From the NCBI RefSeq assembly GCF_000407545.1, contig NZ_ASWH01000001.1, forward strand, positions 601,001 through 665,000: a DNA stretch of 64,000 bases, read 5' to 3'. Of this stretch, positions 50,397 to 60,368 are shown piece after piece. The notes below the pieces were generated by a model. That model was not told the origin of the DNA, ran no database searches, and worked only from the letters and a program-made list of their open reading frames with translations. The DNA comes from Enterococcus gilvus ATCC BAA-350 (GTDB taxonomy: Bacteria > Bacillota > Bacilli > Lactobacillales > Enterococcaceae). Numbering within the stretch: position 1 is the first letter of the stretch; each line of letters starts with the position of its first letter. The position numbers and the translations under genes are program-made.

Positions 50397-50788
50397 TTCA
50401 GTTCACTCCATTTTTTCCAGTTGTAAACCTCAACATTTCTAATTTCATCGTAATGTACTTTTTGATCACCTATGTAAATTCCTAACTCATCGTAACCTCG
50501 AATCATTCCTATAACATCATCATAATACTGTGCATTTTCATTGAGGGCTTCTAACTGAACAGAGACAGGTTTGCTTTTTAGTCTAGCTTCGTTTAAGACC
50601 TTTTCGATTTCTTCACTCTGCATTAACGGTTTTTGATTATTGACCTTAGACCGTTCGGTTACATCCTTATTGATTGCTGCTGTTTGGTCGGATAGGTAAA
50701 ATCCGATCCATTTAAGCATATTCCGGTCCTCGTAAACTTTTTTAGCTTCTAAAAACAGTTTGATAGCTGACTCGTCATCGTAGATCAT
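50393..50788 (-). CDS. YolD-like protein
   Basis: 131 residues. The second half (about 60-125) is YolD-like: SKPVSVQLEAL, then a predicted beta strand set GMIRGYDELGIYIGD and YDEIRNVEVY. YolD-like genes in Firmicutes often accompany Y-family polymerase UvrX under SOS control; no polymerase is present here. ATGA overlaps on both sides show one operon, which has an SOS box at its front. Confidence 0.75.
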   Translation of the reverse strand: MIYDDESAIKLFLEAKKVYEDRNMLKWIGFYLSDQTAAINKDVTERSKVNNQKPLMQSEEIEKVLNEARLKSKPVSVQLEALNENAQYYDDVIGMIRGYDELGIYIGDQKVHYDEIRNVEVYNWKKWSELK

Positions 50789-51015
50789 TTATAATCATCT
50801 GCCTCTAATTCAATGATATATCTTAATTTGGTAGCACCATTTTGATTTGTAACAATCTCTCTGTCGCACTTAAGCTTATTATGCTTTTGATGCTTTCTAA
50901 GAATAAGTAACATGTCGATCTCGGCCATAAATTGGTCTTCCTCACAAGCGCTGTTAAAAAGTTCTATGTTTTCTTCAGATAGATAGTCGATAATAAATGA
51001 TTTCCTCATATCCAT
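50785..51015 (-). CDS. First gene of SOS-controlled leftward operon
   Basis: 76 residues from ATG 51015, with GAGGTGATC upstream; longer frames lack a site. Helical and acidic, unrecognised. It directly follows the SOS box at 51041-51054. Confidence 0.6.
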   Translation of the reverse strand: MDMRKSFIIDYLSEENIELFNSACEEDQFMAEIDMLLILRKHQKHNKLKCDREIVTNQNGATKLRYIIELEADDYK

Positions 51016-51040
51016 ATGATCACCTCTTTGTGACATTATA

Positions 51041-51054
51041 CGAACATATGTTCT
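51041..51054. promoter_or_regulatory. SOS (LexA/DinR) box of the leftward operon
   Basis: CGAACATATGTTCT matches 13 of 14 consensus positions. It lies 26 bp ahead of ATG 51015 and overlaps the expected promoter. Strong candidate. Confidence 0.7.
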
Positions 51055-51084
51055 ATAATGTAAAGCGAACAGTTTCTTAAGAAT

Positions 51085-51110
51085 AAAAAAAGGGGCAAAA
51101 AAGGGGCAAA
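51085..51110 (+). repeat. Candidate integrase arm sites, right
   Basis: Two direct copies of AAAAGGGGCAAA, 11 bp apart, about 105 bp inside attR. They match the pair at 5978-6000. No gene is seen in 51016-51382 beyond this, attR and the old ffs terminator. Confidence 0.55.
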
Positions 51111-51212
51111 CATTTGCTAATGTTATCAAATAACGGCGAATATTCTGTATAAATTGAACGACAAAAACGTTGATTTGACAGTGTTTTAGAACATTTGCTT
51201 CGTAGTAATCCA

Positions 51213-51245
51213 ACTAAGTAGGATCCGGCATGTGTCTGATATGAA
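51213..51245 (+). other. attR, right prophage attachment site
   Basis: Exact 33-bp copy of attL. To its right are the displaced original ffs 3' flank and terminator, so host DNA resumes at 51246. Confidence 0.95.
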
Positions 51246-51255
51246 TGAAACCAAC

Positions 51256-51281
51256 AGCAGACTTTCGAGTCTGCTTTTTTT
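51256..51281 (+). terminator. Original host ffs terminator, now separated from the gene
   Basis: AGCAGACT, loop TTCG, AGTCTGCT, then seven T. Before integration it would have ended the SRP RNA. Confidence 0.85.
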
Positions 51282-51382
51282 ATGAAAACGGGCTGAGGGC
51301 TCGTTTTTTTATTTAGCTTAATTGATTGAAGCGCTTTGAAAAGAAGCGTACACTGAGGGTACTAAAGTTGGAGGTGCGAAGG

Positions 51383-52252
51383 ATGAAGGAGAAAAATGCT
51401 TTTCATATAAATGGGTACGCGGGATTGGTCGGGTTGATCCTCGTATTATTAGGCGGTGCGTGGTTCGTTATCACAGGCGGCAGCAATCAACGTCTAGGGA
51501 TGATAATCATAGGGATCATTTTATGGATCATCGCGATCCTGTTCATCAGCTCATTGACGATCGTTGGACCGAATCAAGCGAAGGCGGTGTTGTTTTTTGG
51601 AAAATATTTAGGTACGATCAAAGCGAATGGGCTGTTCATCACCACGCCTTTGACGCGGAAGGTACCGATTTCTTTGAAGGTACGAAACTTCAACAGCTCG
51701 TTGTTAAAGGTCAATGACTCAGACGGCAATCCGGTAGAGATTTCTGCGGTCGTAGTGTTCAAGGTCGTGGATACAGCCAAAGCGTTGTTCGACGTGGATT
51801 ATTATTTGGATTTCGTTGAGATACAAAGTGAGACGGCTATTCGTCATATTGCGACCCAATACCCATACGATACCTTTAACGAGGACGATTTGACCTTACG
51901 GGGCAATACTACCGAGGTTTCAGAAGAATTGGCACAGGAATTACAGGAACGATTGGCAATGGCCGGTGTGGAGGTCATTGAGACCAGATTGAATCATTTG
52001 GCCTACGCGACAGAGATCGCCAACGCGATGCTGCAGCGGCAACAAGCCAAAGCGATCCTGTCTGCGCGGCAAACTATCGTGGAAGGTGCCGTGACCATGA
52101 CGCAAATGGCATTGGAACAGATCGAAAATGGGCAAGACATCCATTTTACAGATGACCGCAAAGTGCAACTGATCAACAATCTGCTGGTCTCGATCATTAC
52201 GGATAAGGGCACACAGCCAGTCATCAACACAGGTGATTTGTCTGAAAAATAA
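51383..52252 (+). CDS. SPFH/Band 7 membrane protein
   Basis: 289 residues from ATG 51383 (GGAGGTG upstream; a longer frame from 51326 lacks a site). Two N-terminal membrane segments (about 10-30 and 38-58), then a Band 7/SPFH domain ([34 protein letters not shown]) and a helical end. Stomatin/flotillin relatives scaffold membrane regions. Promoter region lies behind the tandem terminators at 51256-51310. Confidence 0.88.
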   Translation: MKEKNAFHINGYAGLVGLILVLLGGAWFVITGGSNQRLGMIIIGIILWIIAILFISSLTIVGPNQAKAVLFFGKYLGTIKANGLFITTPLTRKVPISLKVRNFNSSLLKVNDSDGNPVEISAVVVFKVVDTAKALFDVDYYLDFVEIQSETAIRHIATQYPYDTFNEDDLTLRGNTTEVSEELAQELQERLAMAGVEVIETRLNHLAYATEIANAMLQRQQAKAILSARQTIVEGAVTMTQMALEQIENGQDIHFTDDRKVQLINNLLVSIITDKGTQPVINTGDLSEK

Positions 52253-52297
52253 TCACTGTATCACGGAGTAAATGAATAGGAAATAGGAGGAAGCGCG

Positions 52298-52795
52298 ATG
52301 AAAAAACTGTACATCAAACAAAAGGTCTTCAGTATCGGTGAAAAATTCACGGTGACCGATGAAGACCAACGTCCCCGCTATTTTGTCAAAGGAAGTTTCA
52401 TGAAGATCCCCAAGACCTTCCGAATCGAAGATGAAAACGGCAATGAGGTCAGCCGCATCACGAAGAAAGTCATCAGTCTCTTGCCAAAATTCTTTGTTGA
52501 GATGGATGGGAAAGAGGCAATCGAAATCTCTAAACGGGTGAGTTTTCTAAAAGCGAAATATTCGATCTCTGCTGAAGACATCAGTGTCGACGGCAATTGG
52601 TGGGATATGGATTTTGAAGTTTCGCAAAAAGGACGCAAAGTGGCAGAGATCCATAAACGCTGGATCTCGTGGGGCGATACCTATGAGATCACGATCTTGA
52701 ATGACGCACTGGAAGAACTGATCGTTTCTCTAGTCATAGCAATCGATTGTGTCAAAGAAGACGAGGACGCTGCGCAAACGTCTGCCTCGAATTAA
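52298..52795 (+). CDS. LURP-one-related (YxjI-like) protein
   Basis: 165 residues: a compact beta barrel of the tubby-like/LURP-one family (LYIKQKVFSIGEKFTV at the start, AEIHKRWISWGDTYEI near the end). Function unknown; it is often coded in one operon with membrane proteins. AGGAGG upstream, 45 bases after the SPFH gene. Confidence 0.85.
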   Translation: MKKLYIKQKVFSIGEKFTVTDEDQRPRYFVKGSFMKIPKTFRIEDENGNEVSRITKKVISLLPKFFVEMDGKEAIEISKRVSFLKAKYSISAEDISVDGNWWDMDFEVSQKGRKVAEIHKRWISWGDTYEITILNDALEELIVSLVIAIDCVKEDEDAAQTSASN

Positions 52796-52833
52796 AAAAA
52801 CCGCGACTGAAGAACGTTCAGTCGCGGTTTTTT
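52795..52833. terminator. Bidirectional terminator
   Basis: CCGCGACTGA and TCAGTCGCGG form a 10-bp stem flanked by A and T runs, serving both this gene and the convergent ogt. Confidence 0.9.
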
Positions 52834-52837
52834 GTCG

Positions 52838-53317
52838 TTAAAAGAGTGTGATTTCTTGCAGAGCAGGGTTTTCGATCGCAAGTAACTGTTCCTTGATCTT
52901 CAGACCAGCCTCGCTAGAGCCAGAATAGCCCGTCAGCTTGCCATTTTTACCGATCACCCGATGACAAGGGATGAGGATAGGCAGCGGATTCTGACGATTG
53001 GCCTGACCGATGGCGCGGACGGCTTTTGGTCGTTGGAGTTTTTCGGCAACGTCTAAATAGCTGCAGGTCTCACCATAAGGAATCTCTATCAAGGCCTGCC
53101 AGACGGCTTGCTGGAAATCCGTTCCCCGCTCAAAGGCGAAAGGGACGTCAAAGGTTTGGCGTTCGCCTTTTAGAAAGGCTAATAGTTGTTTTTTGGCCGT
53201 TTGCAAAATGGCTTGGTTCGCGTCAGGGTGCTCTTCGATCGGTGTGTAAGATAGTTCAGTCAACGCCGTTTGATTCGCATTTAGCCAAAGCGTGCCAAGA
53301 ATCGTTTCGAATGTCAT
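52838..53317 (-). CDS. ogt: Methylated-DNA-protein cysteine methyltransferase
   Basis: 159 residues. The active-site PCHRVIG holds the acceptor Cys; FQQAVWQALIEIPYGET and the Arg in RAIGQANRQNP are the DNA-binding helix and base-flipping part. It repairs O6-methylguanine by suicidal transfer. GGGGAAGA precedes the start on the reverse strand. Usual length for Ogt. Confidence 0.93.
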   Translation of the reverse strand: MTFETILGTLWLNANQTALTELSYTPIEEHPDANQAILQTAKKQLLAFLKGERQTFDVPFAFERGTDFQQAVWQALIEIPYGETCSYLDVAEKLQRPKAVRAIGQANRQNPLPILIPCHRVIGKNGKLTGYSGSSEAGLKIKEQLLAIENPALQEITLF

Positions 53318-53413
53318 AGGTCTTCCCCTTCTTTAGCCAAACGAGTCCGTTTGGTCTTCTTTGGCTATATGTTACTATAGATGGGACAAAAAGAGTTGAA
53401 ACGAGGTAGGATA

Positions 53414-54793
53414 ATGGAAAAAATTATTCTTTTACATACCAATGATCTCCATTCCCATTTAGAAAATTGGCCAAAAATCCGCCGCTTCCTATTGAATCGC
53501 AAGCAGGAAGAAACGGCGGAGCAACGGATCATTACGATCGATCTTGGCGATTTTGTCGACCGCTGGCATCCTTTGACCGAAGCGACGGATGGGCAGGCGA
53601 ACGTTCAGCTAATGAATCAGATCCATTATGACGCGGCAACGATCGGTAACAATGAAGGTGTTGGAAATTCAAAGGGAGAATTGAATCGGTTGTACGATCA
53701 TGCCAATTTTGACGTGCTCTTAGACAATCTTTTTGATAAGCAAACCTTGCAGCCGCCGAAGTGGGCGCAGCAATCGAAAATCATTACGACCGAACAGGGG
53801 ACCAAGGTCGGGCTGCTGGCATTTACCGCGCCGTTTCCATTGACCTATAATCCGAACGGCTGGGACATTCGTCAAGTAATGGACATTTTACCAAATCTGG
53901 TGGAGGAGCTTCGTCCGCAGGTGGACGTGCTGGTTTTGATGAGTCATCTCGGTATCAGTGTGGATCGCCGCATCGCGCGTGAATTGCCGGCGATCGATGT
54001 CATACTAGGCTCCCATACGCACCACTTGTTTGAGACAGGCGAGAAGATCGGACCGGTCCAACTAGCCGCAGCGGGAAAATACGGGTATTACGTGGGAGAA
54101 GTGCATCTAACGGTCGATGAGGAGCATCAGATCCAGCAGACGAGCGCGCGGACGTTTGCGACTGAAAAGATGCTGGCGTTGCCTGAAGACCAGGGGGAGA
54201 TCGAGGGGTATCTGACGAAAGGGCATCGTCTATTGGCTGAAAAGAAAGTGGCGGAAGTTCCTTACGCGATGCGTACAGATCTCCAATCGGAGCATCCGAT
54301 GATCGTGGACACGTTAAAGGCGGTCAAGGAAGCTGCAAACGTGGACGCCGCCGTCTTGAATTCAGGGTTGTTTTTGACAGATGTACCTGCCGGAGTCGTC
54401 GATCAAGACCAATTACACCGAGCACTGCCGCATCCGATGCACTTGATCAAAGTGACGCTAGACGGCGCCAATCTGATTCGGTTGATTTTAGAGATGGAAA
54501 AGAACCGCCATTTTTTGATCAACTTTCCAGTAATGGGCATGGGTTTTCGCGGGAAAGTCTTTGGTCACTTGGTCTATGATGGGATCGCCTACGATTCCGT
54601 CAATCATCAAGTACGGTGGCTGGGAGAGCCGATCGATCCGGAGATGGAGTATACACTTGCAACAGTCGATCATTATATGTTCGTTCCCTTTTTCCCAACG
54701 ATCGAGATCGCTGGACAGTATGAATTTCTATTTCCTGATTTTATTCGCAGTGTTTTGGGAGACTATCTCCACACTCACTACCCAATCAAATAA
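53414..54793 (+). CDS. YunD-type bifunctional metallophosphatase/5'-nucleotidase
   Basis: 459 residues from ATG 53414 (GAGGTAGG upstream). Metallophosphatase domain with HTNDLHSHL, IDLGDFVDR, GNNE, LMSHLG and GSHTHH; C-terminal 5'-nucleotidase domain with NSGLF. No signal peptide, so it acts in the cytoplasm, as YunD does. The order YunD, YutD, YutF, DUF1461, YutG recalls the yun/yut region of bacilli. Confidence 0.9.
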   Translation: MEKIILLHTNDLHSHLENWPKIRRFLLNRKQEETAEQRIITIDLGDFVDRWHPLTEATDGQANVQLMNQIHYDAATIGNNEGVGNSKGELNRLYDHANFDVLLDNLFDKQTLQPPKWAQQSKIITTEQGTKVGLLAFTAPFPLTYNPNGWDIRQVMDILPNLVEELRPQVDVLVLMSHLGISVDRRIARELPAIDVILGSHTHHLFETGEKIGPVQLAAAGKYGYYVGEVHLTVDEEHQIQQTSARTFATEKMLALPEDQGEIEGYLTKGHRLLAEKKVAEVPYAMRTDLQSEHPMIVDTLKAVKEAANVDAAVLNSGLFLTDVPAGVVDQDQLHRALPHPMHLIKVTLDGANLIRLILEMEKNRHFLINFPVMGMGFRGKVFGHLVYDGIAYDSVNHQVRWLGEPIDPEMEYTLATVDHYMFVPFFPTIEIAGQYEFLFPDFIRSVLGDYLHTHYPIK

Positions 54794-54827
54794 AAACAAG
54801 GTATAATATCACACAGGTGGTGAAACG

Positions 54828-55451
54828 ATGGCAAAAGAAAAAAGAGACATAAAAGAGAAGAAACAACATCCAGAAAAAACAGTCACAGATGAGCTGACTG
54901 AGGTCTTAGATGAAATCGTTGAGACACCCGCTGAAGAAAAGAAAAAAGGCGAACCCGTCGTATTTGTCGACGATAGTAATCTTTTGATTGGTGAACGCCA
55001 ATACCGTTTAGTTAGAAATTATCGTGAAGGCTTTGATGCCGAACGTTTAGGTGAACGCTTTAGTGAGGTCTTGACACGCTATGATTATATCGTCGGCGAC
55101 TGGGGATATGACCAGTTGCGTCTGAAGGGCTTTTTCCGCGAAGACGATCGGAAAAGCTTGCCAGAACAGCGCATTGATACATTAGAAGATTATTTATACG
55201 AATATTGTAATTTCGGCTGTGCTTATTTTGTGCTGGAACGAACAGGCGGCAAACGCCAACAAACCCGCAAGAAACGTAAGCGCAAACGGAAAGACAAGCC
55301 GCAAGCATTCGTAGAAGAGAAAAAAGCACCGGTGGCAGAAAAGCCTAAGAAAAAACCGGTGATCAAAAACCGACAGCCGAAAAAAGAAGTCCCAATGAAA
55401 ACAAAAGAAAAAGACGAACGCTTCGTGATTCGTCAAAGAGAAGAGTCTTAA
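54828..55451 (+). CDS. YutD family protein
   Basis: 207 residues. A YutD (DUF1027) core at about 42-140 ([37 protein letters not shown]) and a long K/R-rich end. Conserved in Firmicutes, function unknown. The tail suggests RNA or ribosome contact. Two bases before the next start. Confidence 0.88.
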   Translation: MAKEKRDIKEKKQHPEKTVTDELTEVLDEIVETPAEEKKKGEPVVFVDDSNLLIGERQYRLVRNYREGFDAERLGERFSEVLTRYDYIVGDWGYDQLRLKGFFREDDRKSLPEQRIDTLEDYLYEYCNFGCAYFVLERTGGKRQQTRKKRKRKRKDKPQAFVEEKKAPVAEKPKKKPVIKNRQPKKEVPMKTKEKDERFVIRQREES

Positions 55452-55452
55452 G

Positions 55453-56223
55453 ATGTATAAAGGATATTTGATTGATTTAGATGGCACGATCTATCGTGGA
55501 AGCGAACCGATCCCGGCTGGTCGGCGTTTTGTGGAGCACTTGCAGGAGCGAAAGATCCCCTTTCTATTTCTAACTAATAATACAACCAAGACCCCTGCGA
55601 CGGTGGCGGATCGTTTAGCCAATGAATTTTCGATCCACGTTCGTCCAGAGGCGGTCTATACAGCGACTCTAGCAACGATCGACTATATGAACGACGCTGC
55701 GAAAGGGAAGAAGGTCTTCGTTATTGGCGAACCTGGGCTGATCGAACCGATCCTTTCGGCGGGCTATGTTTGGGAGGAAGAGCAGCCGGATTATGTCGTA
55801 GTCGGACTGGATACTGCGGTCACCTATGAACACTTCGTCACTGCGACCCTTGCGATCCAGAAGGGGGCGACCTTTATTGGAACGAATCCAGATAAAAATA
55901 TTCCGACAGAGCGCGGGCTGCTGCCTGGTGCTGGTTCGGTGATCGCGATGGTGGAGGCTGCGACACAACAAAAAGCGATCTATATCGGAAAACCAGAAGC
56001 AATCATTATGGAGAAGGCCGTGGAAATCTTAGGGATGGAGAAATCCGAAGTCTTGATGGTCGGTGACAATTATACGACGGATATCTTAGCCGGGATCAAC
56101 AACGAGATCGATTCTTTGCTGGTGTTGTCAGGCTTCACTCAAAAAGAGGATGTACCTACATTACCTGTTCCGCCGACCTACCTGGTAGAGTCGTTGGATG
56201 AATGGCACTTCGATGAAAACTAA
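55453..56223 (+). CDS. YutF, HAD-family hydrolase (NagD-like)
   Basis: 256 residues, class IIA HAD phosphatase. Motifs: [12 protein letters not shown] with the nucleophile Asp, FLTNNTT, Lys in IGKPE, and MVGDNYTTD. Likely a sugar- or nucleotide-phosphate phosphatase. Overlaps the next gene by 11 bases. Confidence 0.92.
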   Translation: MYKGYLIDLDGTIYRGSEPIPAGRRFVEHLQERKIPFLFLTNNTTKTPATVADRLANEFSIHVRPEAVYTATLATIDYMNDAAKGKKVFVIGEPGLIEPILSAGYVWEEEQPDYVVVGLDTAVTYEHFVTATLAIQKGATFIGTNPDKNIPTERGLLPGAGSVIAMVEAATQQKAIYIGKPEAIIMEKAVEILGMEKSEVLMVGDNYTTDILAGINNEIDSLLVLSGFTQKEDVPTLPVPPTYLVESLDEWHFDEN

Positions 56224-56848
56224 GGGACTGGAACGTCTAGGCTTGGTTTGTTTGCTGCTGACCTTGCTGACCTTGGCCATCACCTTGACGATCAATGCGC
56301 GCTGGCTGTATCAATTGGACATTCGGCATCTGGGGTTGTTGGATTATACGACGCTGTCAGAAAAGGAACTGCTGCATAATTTCGATCAGTTGATGCGTTA
56401 CTTGAATCTGCCGTGGGTGGAGACGCTGAAGATGACGGATTTTCCTGTTTCAGCAAATGGGGCGCTGCATTTTTATGAAGTGAAGCGGCTGTTTCTAGTG
56501 AACTACGGCGTATTGCTCGTGACGGTCATTCCAAGTATTGTTTACGTTCGGCATCTAAACAAGCAGCAGCGGCTGTGGACGATGATCCAACCATTCCGTA
56601 TCGCGGTCGTTGTTCCGATCGTGATCGCCTTTTTGATGGCGGTAAATTTTGATCGCTTCTTTGTGCTGTTCCATGGCGTCTTTTTTAATAACGATGCGTG
56701 GATATTCAATCCGGCGACTGATCCGATCATCAACGTTTTACCAGAGACATTTTTCCTCCACAGCTTCATTCTTTTTTTCGTGTTGTTGGAGATTTTCTAT
56801 TTATTGCCGATCTATTTCGGGAAAAGAGCATTAAAAAAAGAGCGCTAA
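56213..56848 (+). CDS. DUF1461/TIGR01906 integral membrane protein
   Basis: 211 residues from ATG 56213. Four membrane segments (about 10-30, 100-120, 135-155, 185-205) and a large outer loop after the first. Typical partner of yutD/yutF in lactic acid bacteria; function unknown. Confidence 0.85.
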   Translation: MKTKGLERLGLVCLLLTLLTLAITLTINARWLYQLDIRHLGLLDYTTLSEKELLHNFDQLMRYLNLPWVETLKMTDFPVSANGALHFYEVKRLFLVNYGVLLVTVIPSIVYVRHLNKQQRLWTMIQPFRIAVVVPIVIAFLMAVNFDRFFVLFHGVFFNNDAWIFNPATDPIINVLPETFFLHSFILFFVLLEIFYLLPIYFGKRALKKER

Positions 56849-56857
56849 GCTCTTTTT
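56833..56857. terminator. Bidirectional terminator
   Basis: AAAAAAAGAGC and GCTCTTTTTTT around GCTAA; serves the converging genes. Confidence 0.8.
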
Positions 56858-56866
56858 TTAATGCTC

Positions 56867-57376
56867 TTATTTGACGATGCTGTCTAAGTTTCGCGGATTT
56901 TCATGAGCCAAACGGCTTGCAGCAGACGCAGCGATTGCTCCGACAAGGTCATCCAAGAAGGTATGGACGTGGACGCCGTCGTGTTCGTTGAGTTTTTTCA
57001 AGATGCCAGGTTTTACTTTGTCGATGTAGCCATAATTTGTAAAGCCGATGGAACCGTAGACATTGACGATGGACAGCGCCATGATCTCGTCAATGCCATA
57101 AAGGCCTTCATCTTCTTCCAAAATCGTTTGCAAAGGATAATCCAGCTTCTTCTGCTCCGCCAATTTGTCCAGCTCAATGCCGGTGATGATCGCGTTGTGG
57201 ACTTCTCTTTTTGTCAACACACGGTTGACGCTATGGATGCACAATTCGATATCTAATTTTTCGATGTAATCCTTTTGCAGAAAAAAGACCAAGTCCGCGA
57301 TGTCTTCGATGGTGACGCCGCGTTCTTCTAACAGGTCACGGGCTTTCTTTTCAAGTGCCGTCGTTTCAAATACCAT
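56867..57376 (-). CDS. YutG, phosphatidylglycerophosphatase A-like
   Basis: 169 residues of the PgpA/YutG type, with VYGSIGFTNYGYIDKVKPG and VHTFLDDLVGAIAASAASR. It lacks the membrane segments of E. coli PgpA and is likely soluble. The phosphatase role is known from relatives only. AGGAGGT before ATG on the reverse strand. Confidence 0.85.
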   Translation of the reverse strand: MVFETTALEKKARDLLEERGVTIEDIADLVFFLQKDYIEKLDIELCIHSVNRVLTKREVHNAIITGIELDKLAEQKKLDYPLQTILEEDEGLYGIDEIMALSIVNVYGSIGFTNYGYIDKVKPGILKKLNEHDGVHVHTFLDDLVGAIAASAASRLAHENPRNLDSIVK

Positions 57377-57396
57377 GTGGTACCTCCTTGTGACGA

Positions 57397-58380
57397 TTAA
57401 TTTTGTGGAAACAAGCTCGTACTATGACCGGGCTGTGCACGGTTTTTAGGATTTACATAATGCAGCGCATTGTTGACAGCTGTTGGGGCTTCACCCATAC
57501 CTGTAGCAATCAATTTCACTTTGCCGTCATAGGTGGCGATATCTCCGCAAGCATAGACGCCTGGGATCGACGTGCGCATATCTGATTCAACCAAAATCGC
57601 CTGTCGGGTGCTTTCCAATCCCCAAGAGCGCAAATGATCCAGAGAAGAAGAGAAGCCATAGTTTACGATCAAATAATCCACATTCAACGTAATTGTCTCA
57701 TCACTTTTCGCTTTTTGTAAAGTCAGATCCTCTAATTCCTGTTCCCCGTGAAGTTCCTTCAAGAGGTAAGGCGTGTAAATGTTGACAGAGGAGTCTTTTA
57801 ATTTTTGCACACTGTGCTCATGTCCACGGAAATTGTTACGGCGATGGATGATAGAGACTTCATCGGCAATGGGCTCCAACATCAACGCCCAGTCGATCGC
57901 AGAATCGCCGCCGCCAGCGATCGCCACTTTTTTACCGGCGTATTTCATCAAATCATTGATGTAATAATCAATGCCGTGATTTTCAAAAGTGTCTGCGTCA
58001 TCGATCATCAAACGTCTTGGTTGAAACGATCCGTTTCCAAGTGCTAAAACGACGGCTTTCGTGTAATGACTGTCCTTATTCGTGACTAGCTCCAAGTAGT
58101 CGTCGTGCTGCTTTAGTGCGAGGACTTCTTCGTCCAAGCAGTAGGTATGAGAAAATGTGCGTAATTGTTTTTCTAAATTGCCAACCAGATCTGCCGCTTT
58201 AACGACGGGAAATCCAGGAATATCATAAATATTTTTTTCGGGATAAAGTGTCGTCAGTTGTCCTCCCAACTGCGGCAGGCTGTCTATCAGCTTCGTTTTT
58301 GCCTGACGGATACCTGCGTAAAAAGCTGCGAACATCCCGACTGGACCCGCACCTACGATGGTTATATCAAAAATTTCCAT
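57397..58380 (-). CDS. Ferredoxin/flavodoxin-NADP+ reductase, thioredoxin-reductase-like
   Basis: 327 residues from ATG 58380 (AAAGGGTG upstream); the longer frame to 58557 covers the neighbouring promoter and is rejected. FAD motif VGAGPVGMFAAFYAG, NAD(P) motif IAGGGDSAIDWAL, and CGDIATYDGKVKLIATGMGEA. There is no CxxC redox pair between the motifs, so it is a YumC-type ferredoxin reductase, not thioredoxin reductase. Confidence 0.93.
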   Translation of the reverse strand: MEIFDITIVGAGPVGMFAAFYAGIRQAKTKLIDSLPQLGGQLTTLYPEKNIYDIPGFPVVKAADLVGNLEKQLRTFSHTYCLDEEVLALKQHDDYLELVTNKDSHYTKAVVLALGNGSFQPRRLMIDDADTFENHGIDYYINDLMKYAGKKVAIAGGGDSAIDWALMLEPIADEVSIIHRRNNFRGHEHSVQKLKDSSVNIYTPYLLKELHGEQELEDLTLQKAKSDETITLNVDYLIVNYGFSSSLDHLRSWGLESTRQAILVESDMRTSIPGVYACGDIATYDGKVKLIATGMGEAPTAVNNALHYVNPKNRAQPGHSTSLFPQN

Positions 58381-58511
58381 ATCAACACCCTTTCTTCCCA
58401 TCGATTGTAACAAATAAATGAGAGAGAAAGAAACGCTTGGCTTGCAGAGGTGGCAAATGGAGAAAAGTTTGTTATGATGGACACAGTGAAAAAATAAAGG
58501 AGGACATTGAA

Positions 58512-59099
58512 GTGACTCAATTTCCACAATTAAACTTAGCAGAAGAAAAAGGTCCAAAAGCGACGATCAAAACCAACATGGGGGATATCATCGTACAATT
58601 ATTTCCTGAAGATGCCCCAAAAACGGTAAAAAACTTTGTTGAATTAGCGAAGAAAGGGTATTACGACGGCGTGATCTTCCACCGTGTCATCCCTGATTTC
58701 ATGATCCAAGGCGGCGACCCAACAGGTACAGGCATGGGCGGCGAAAGCATTTACGGCGAAAAATTTGAAGACGAATTCTCCCGCAACCTATTCAACCTGC
58801 GTGGGGCATTATCAATGGCAAACGCTGGTCCAAATACCAACGGCAGCCAATTCTTCATCGTCAACAACCAAAATGTTCCTGCGAACATGATGACGCAATT
58901 AGAAGAAGCTGGATTCCCAGGCGAAATCATCGAAACCTATAAACAAGGTGGAACACCATGGTTGGACTTCCGTCACACAGTGTTCGGCCAAGTCGTTGAA
59001 GGCATGGACGTTGTAGACGATATCGGTGCAACAAAACGCGGACCGCAAGACAAACCAGTGAATGACATCGTTATCGAAACAATCGAAATTACAGAATAA
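58512..59099 (+). CDS. Cyclophilin-type peptidyl-prolyl isomerase
   Basis: 195 residues from GTG 58512 with AAAGGAGGAC upstream. Core motifs [34 protein letters not shown] and [10 protein letters not shown] include the catalytic Arg and Phe. An insert of about 25 residues ([19 protein letters not shown]) is common in Lactobacillales. No signal peptide, hence cytoplasmic. Confidence 0.93.
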   Translation: MTQFPQLNLAEEKGPKATIKTNMGDIIVQLFPEDAPKTVKNFVELAKKGYYDGVIFHRVIPDFMIQGGDPTGTGMGGESIYGEKFEDEFSRNLFNLRGALSMANAGPNTNGSQFFIVNNQNVPANMMTQLEEAGFPGEIIETYKQGGTPWLDFRHTVFGQVVEGMDVVDDIGATKRGPQDKPVNDIVIETIEITE

Positions 59100-59127
59100 A
59101 AAAACGGCCAATCGGCCGTTTTTTTTA
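59099..59127. terminator. Bidirectional terminator
   Basis: AAAACGGCC, AAT, CGGCCGTTTT-type stem flanked by A and T runs, between converging genes. Confidence 0.85.
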
Positions 59128-60291
59128 TTTTAAAGCAGTCACGATGCGACGCAGACCTTCTTCTAACGTTGCGCGAGGGCAAGCGACATTCAACCGCATA
59201 TGATGCTTTCCGCTCGGTCCATAACTGACCCCGGCATTCAAGACGACTTTTCCTTTATGGATCAGCCGTTCCTCTAATTCCTCATCTGACAGGCCGTAAG
59301 CGGAGAAGTCCAGCCACAAAAGATAGGTGCCTTCGGGCTTCATGATCCTTACTTCAGGCAGCTCTTTTTGGAAAAAGTCTTGCGTATAGGCGACATTTGC
59401 TTGGATATAAGGGAGTAATTCCTCTAGCCACTCTTTCCCCGTTTCGTAGGCAGCCTCCATTCCCACCAAGCCAAAGGTATTGATCTCTTGCTGGAAGTTC
59501 TCCTCTTGCTTGCGGAGAAGCTGTTTGCGCAGCTTGTCATTTTTTACAAACGCGACTGAATTTTTGATTCCAGCAAGGTTGAAGGTTTTCGTCATTGATG
59601 TAAATTGCAAGCTGAATGAACAAAACGCGTCTCCGGCATTAAAGAAGGAGGTCATTTCGTGAGGAGCAAAAACCAAATCCTGATGGATCTCATCACTTAA
59701 AACGAGAACGTTGTATTGCTGGCAGAGGGCACCTAAACGCTGCAACTCCTCTTTTGACCAGACACGTCCGCCAGGGTTGTGAGGATTACACAAAATCATG
59801 ACCTTTACATGGTGCTGTTTGAATTTTTCTTCTATATCTGCATAATCCATGACAAAACGCCCCGACTCTTCAATCAACTGACTGCGGACAAGCTGGCGAC
59901 GATTGGTCTTGATGATCCCAGCAAAGGGAGGATAGACAGGGTCGTGGATCAGGACGGCATCATTTGGCTTTGTAAATGCTTGAATCGCCGTATTGATCCC
60001 AGCTAGTACGCCGGAGAAAAAGAGGATGTCGTCTTTTTCCAATGCTAATTGATGCTGCTCCTGCTCCCAAGCGATCACGGCATCGTACAAACTTTCAGGC
60101 GTCTCTGCATACCCTAATACTCCGTGCTCTAAAAGTTTTTGGTAGGCGTTCAGTACGCCGTCTGGAGCTTTGAAATCCATATCTGCGATCCAAAGGGGCA
60201 GCAACTCTTTTTCATTGTACATGTGAAGAATGGCGTCCCATTTTACGCTGTTCGAGCCAAGCCGGTCGATCGGCTGTTCAAAAGTTGTCAT
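59125..60291 (-). CDS. PatB/MalY-type C-S lyase (aminotransferase fold)
   Basis: 388 residues, PLP enzyme of fold type I. The PLP lysine is in SMTKTFNLAG; LLPLWIADMDF near the start, CNPHNPGGRVW and the C-terminal HMRLNVACPRA are family marks. Likely cystathionine beta-lyase or cysteine desulfhydrase. AGGAGGT before ATG 60291. Confidence 0.9.
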   Translation of the reverse strand: MTTFEQPIDRLGSNSVKWDAILHMYNEKELLPLWIADMDFKAPDGVLNAYQKLLEHGVLGYAETPESLYDAVIAWEQEQHQLALEKDDILFFSGVLAGINTAIQAFTKPNDAVLIHDPVYPPFAGIIKTNRRQLVRSQLIEESGRFVMDYADIEEKFKQHHVKVMILCNPHNPGGRVWSKEELQRLGALCQQYNVLVLSDEIHQDLVFAPHEMTSFFNAGDAFCSFSLQFTSMTKTFNLAGIKNSVAFVKNDKLRKQLLRKQEENFQQEINTFGLVGMEAAYETGKEWLEELLPYIQANVAYTQDFFQKELPEVRIMKPEGTYLLWLDFSAYGLSDEELEERLIHKGKVVLNAGVSYGPSGKHHMRLNVACPRATLEEGLRRIVTALK

Positions 60292-60368
60292 TTTAGTACC
60301 TCCTGTTTGATAACTTCAATTTTATCTATAAATACAGTATAATGAAACATGCGAAAAGAGGGAAATGA

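Larger units (their letters stand above)
5897..51245. mobile_element. Siphovirus-type temperate prophage, about 45.3 kb
   Basis: Bounded by identical 33-bp repeats. It holds an integrase, CI/Cro switch, replication cassette, terminase, portal, capsid, tail, holin and lysin in the usual order of HK97-like temperate phages of low-GC Gram-positive bacteria. I see no interrupted structural gene, so it may be inducible. The interior is visibly more AT-rich than the flanking host genes. One small early gene looks frameshifted, and two replication genes have unusual start codons. Confidence 0.95.
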
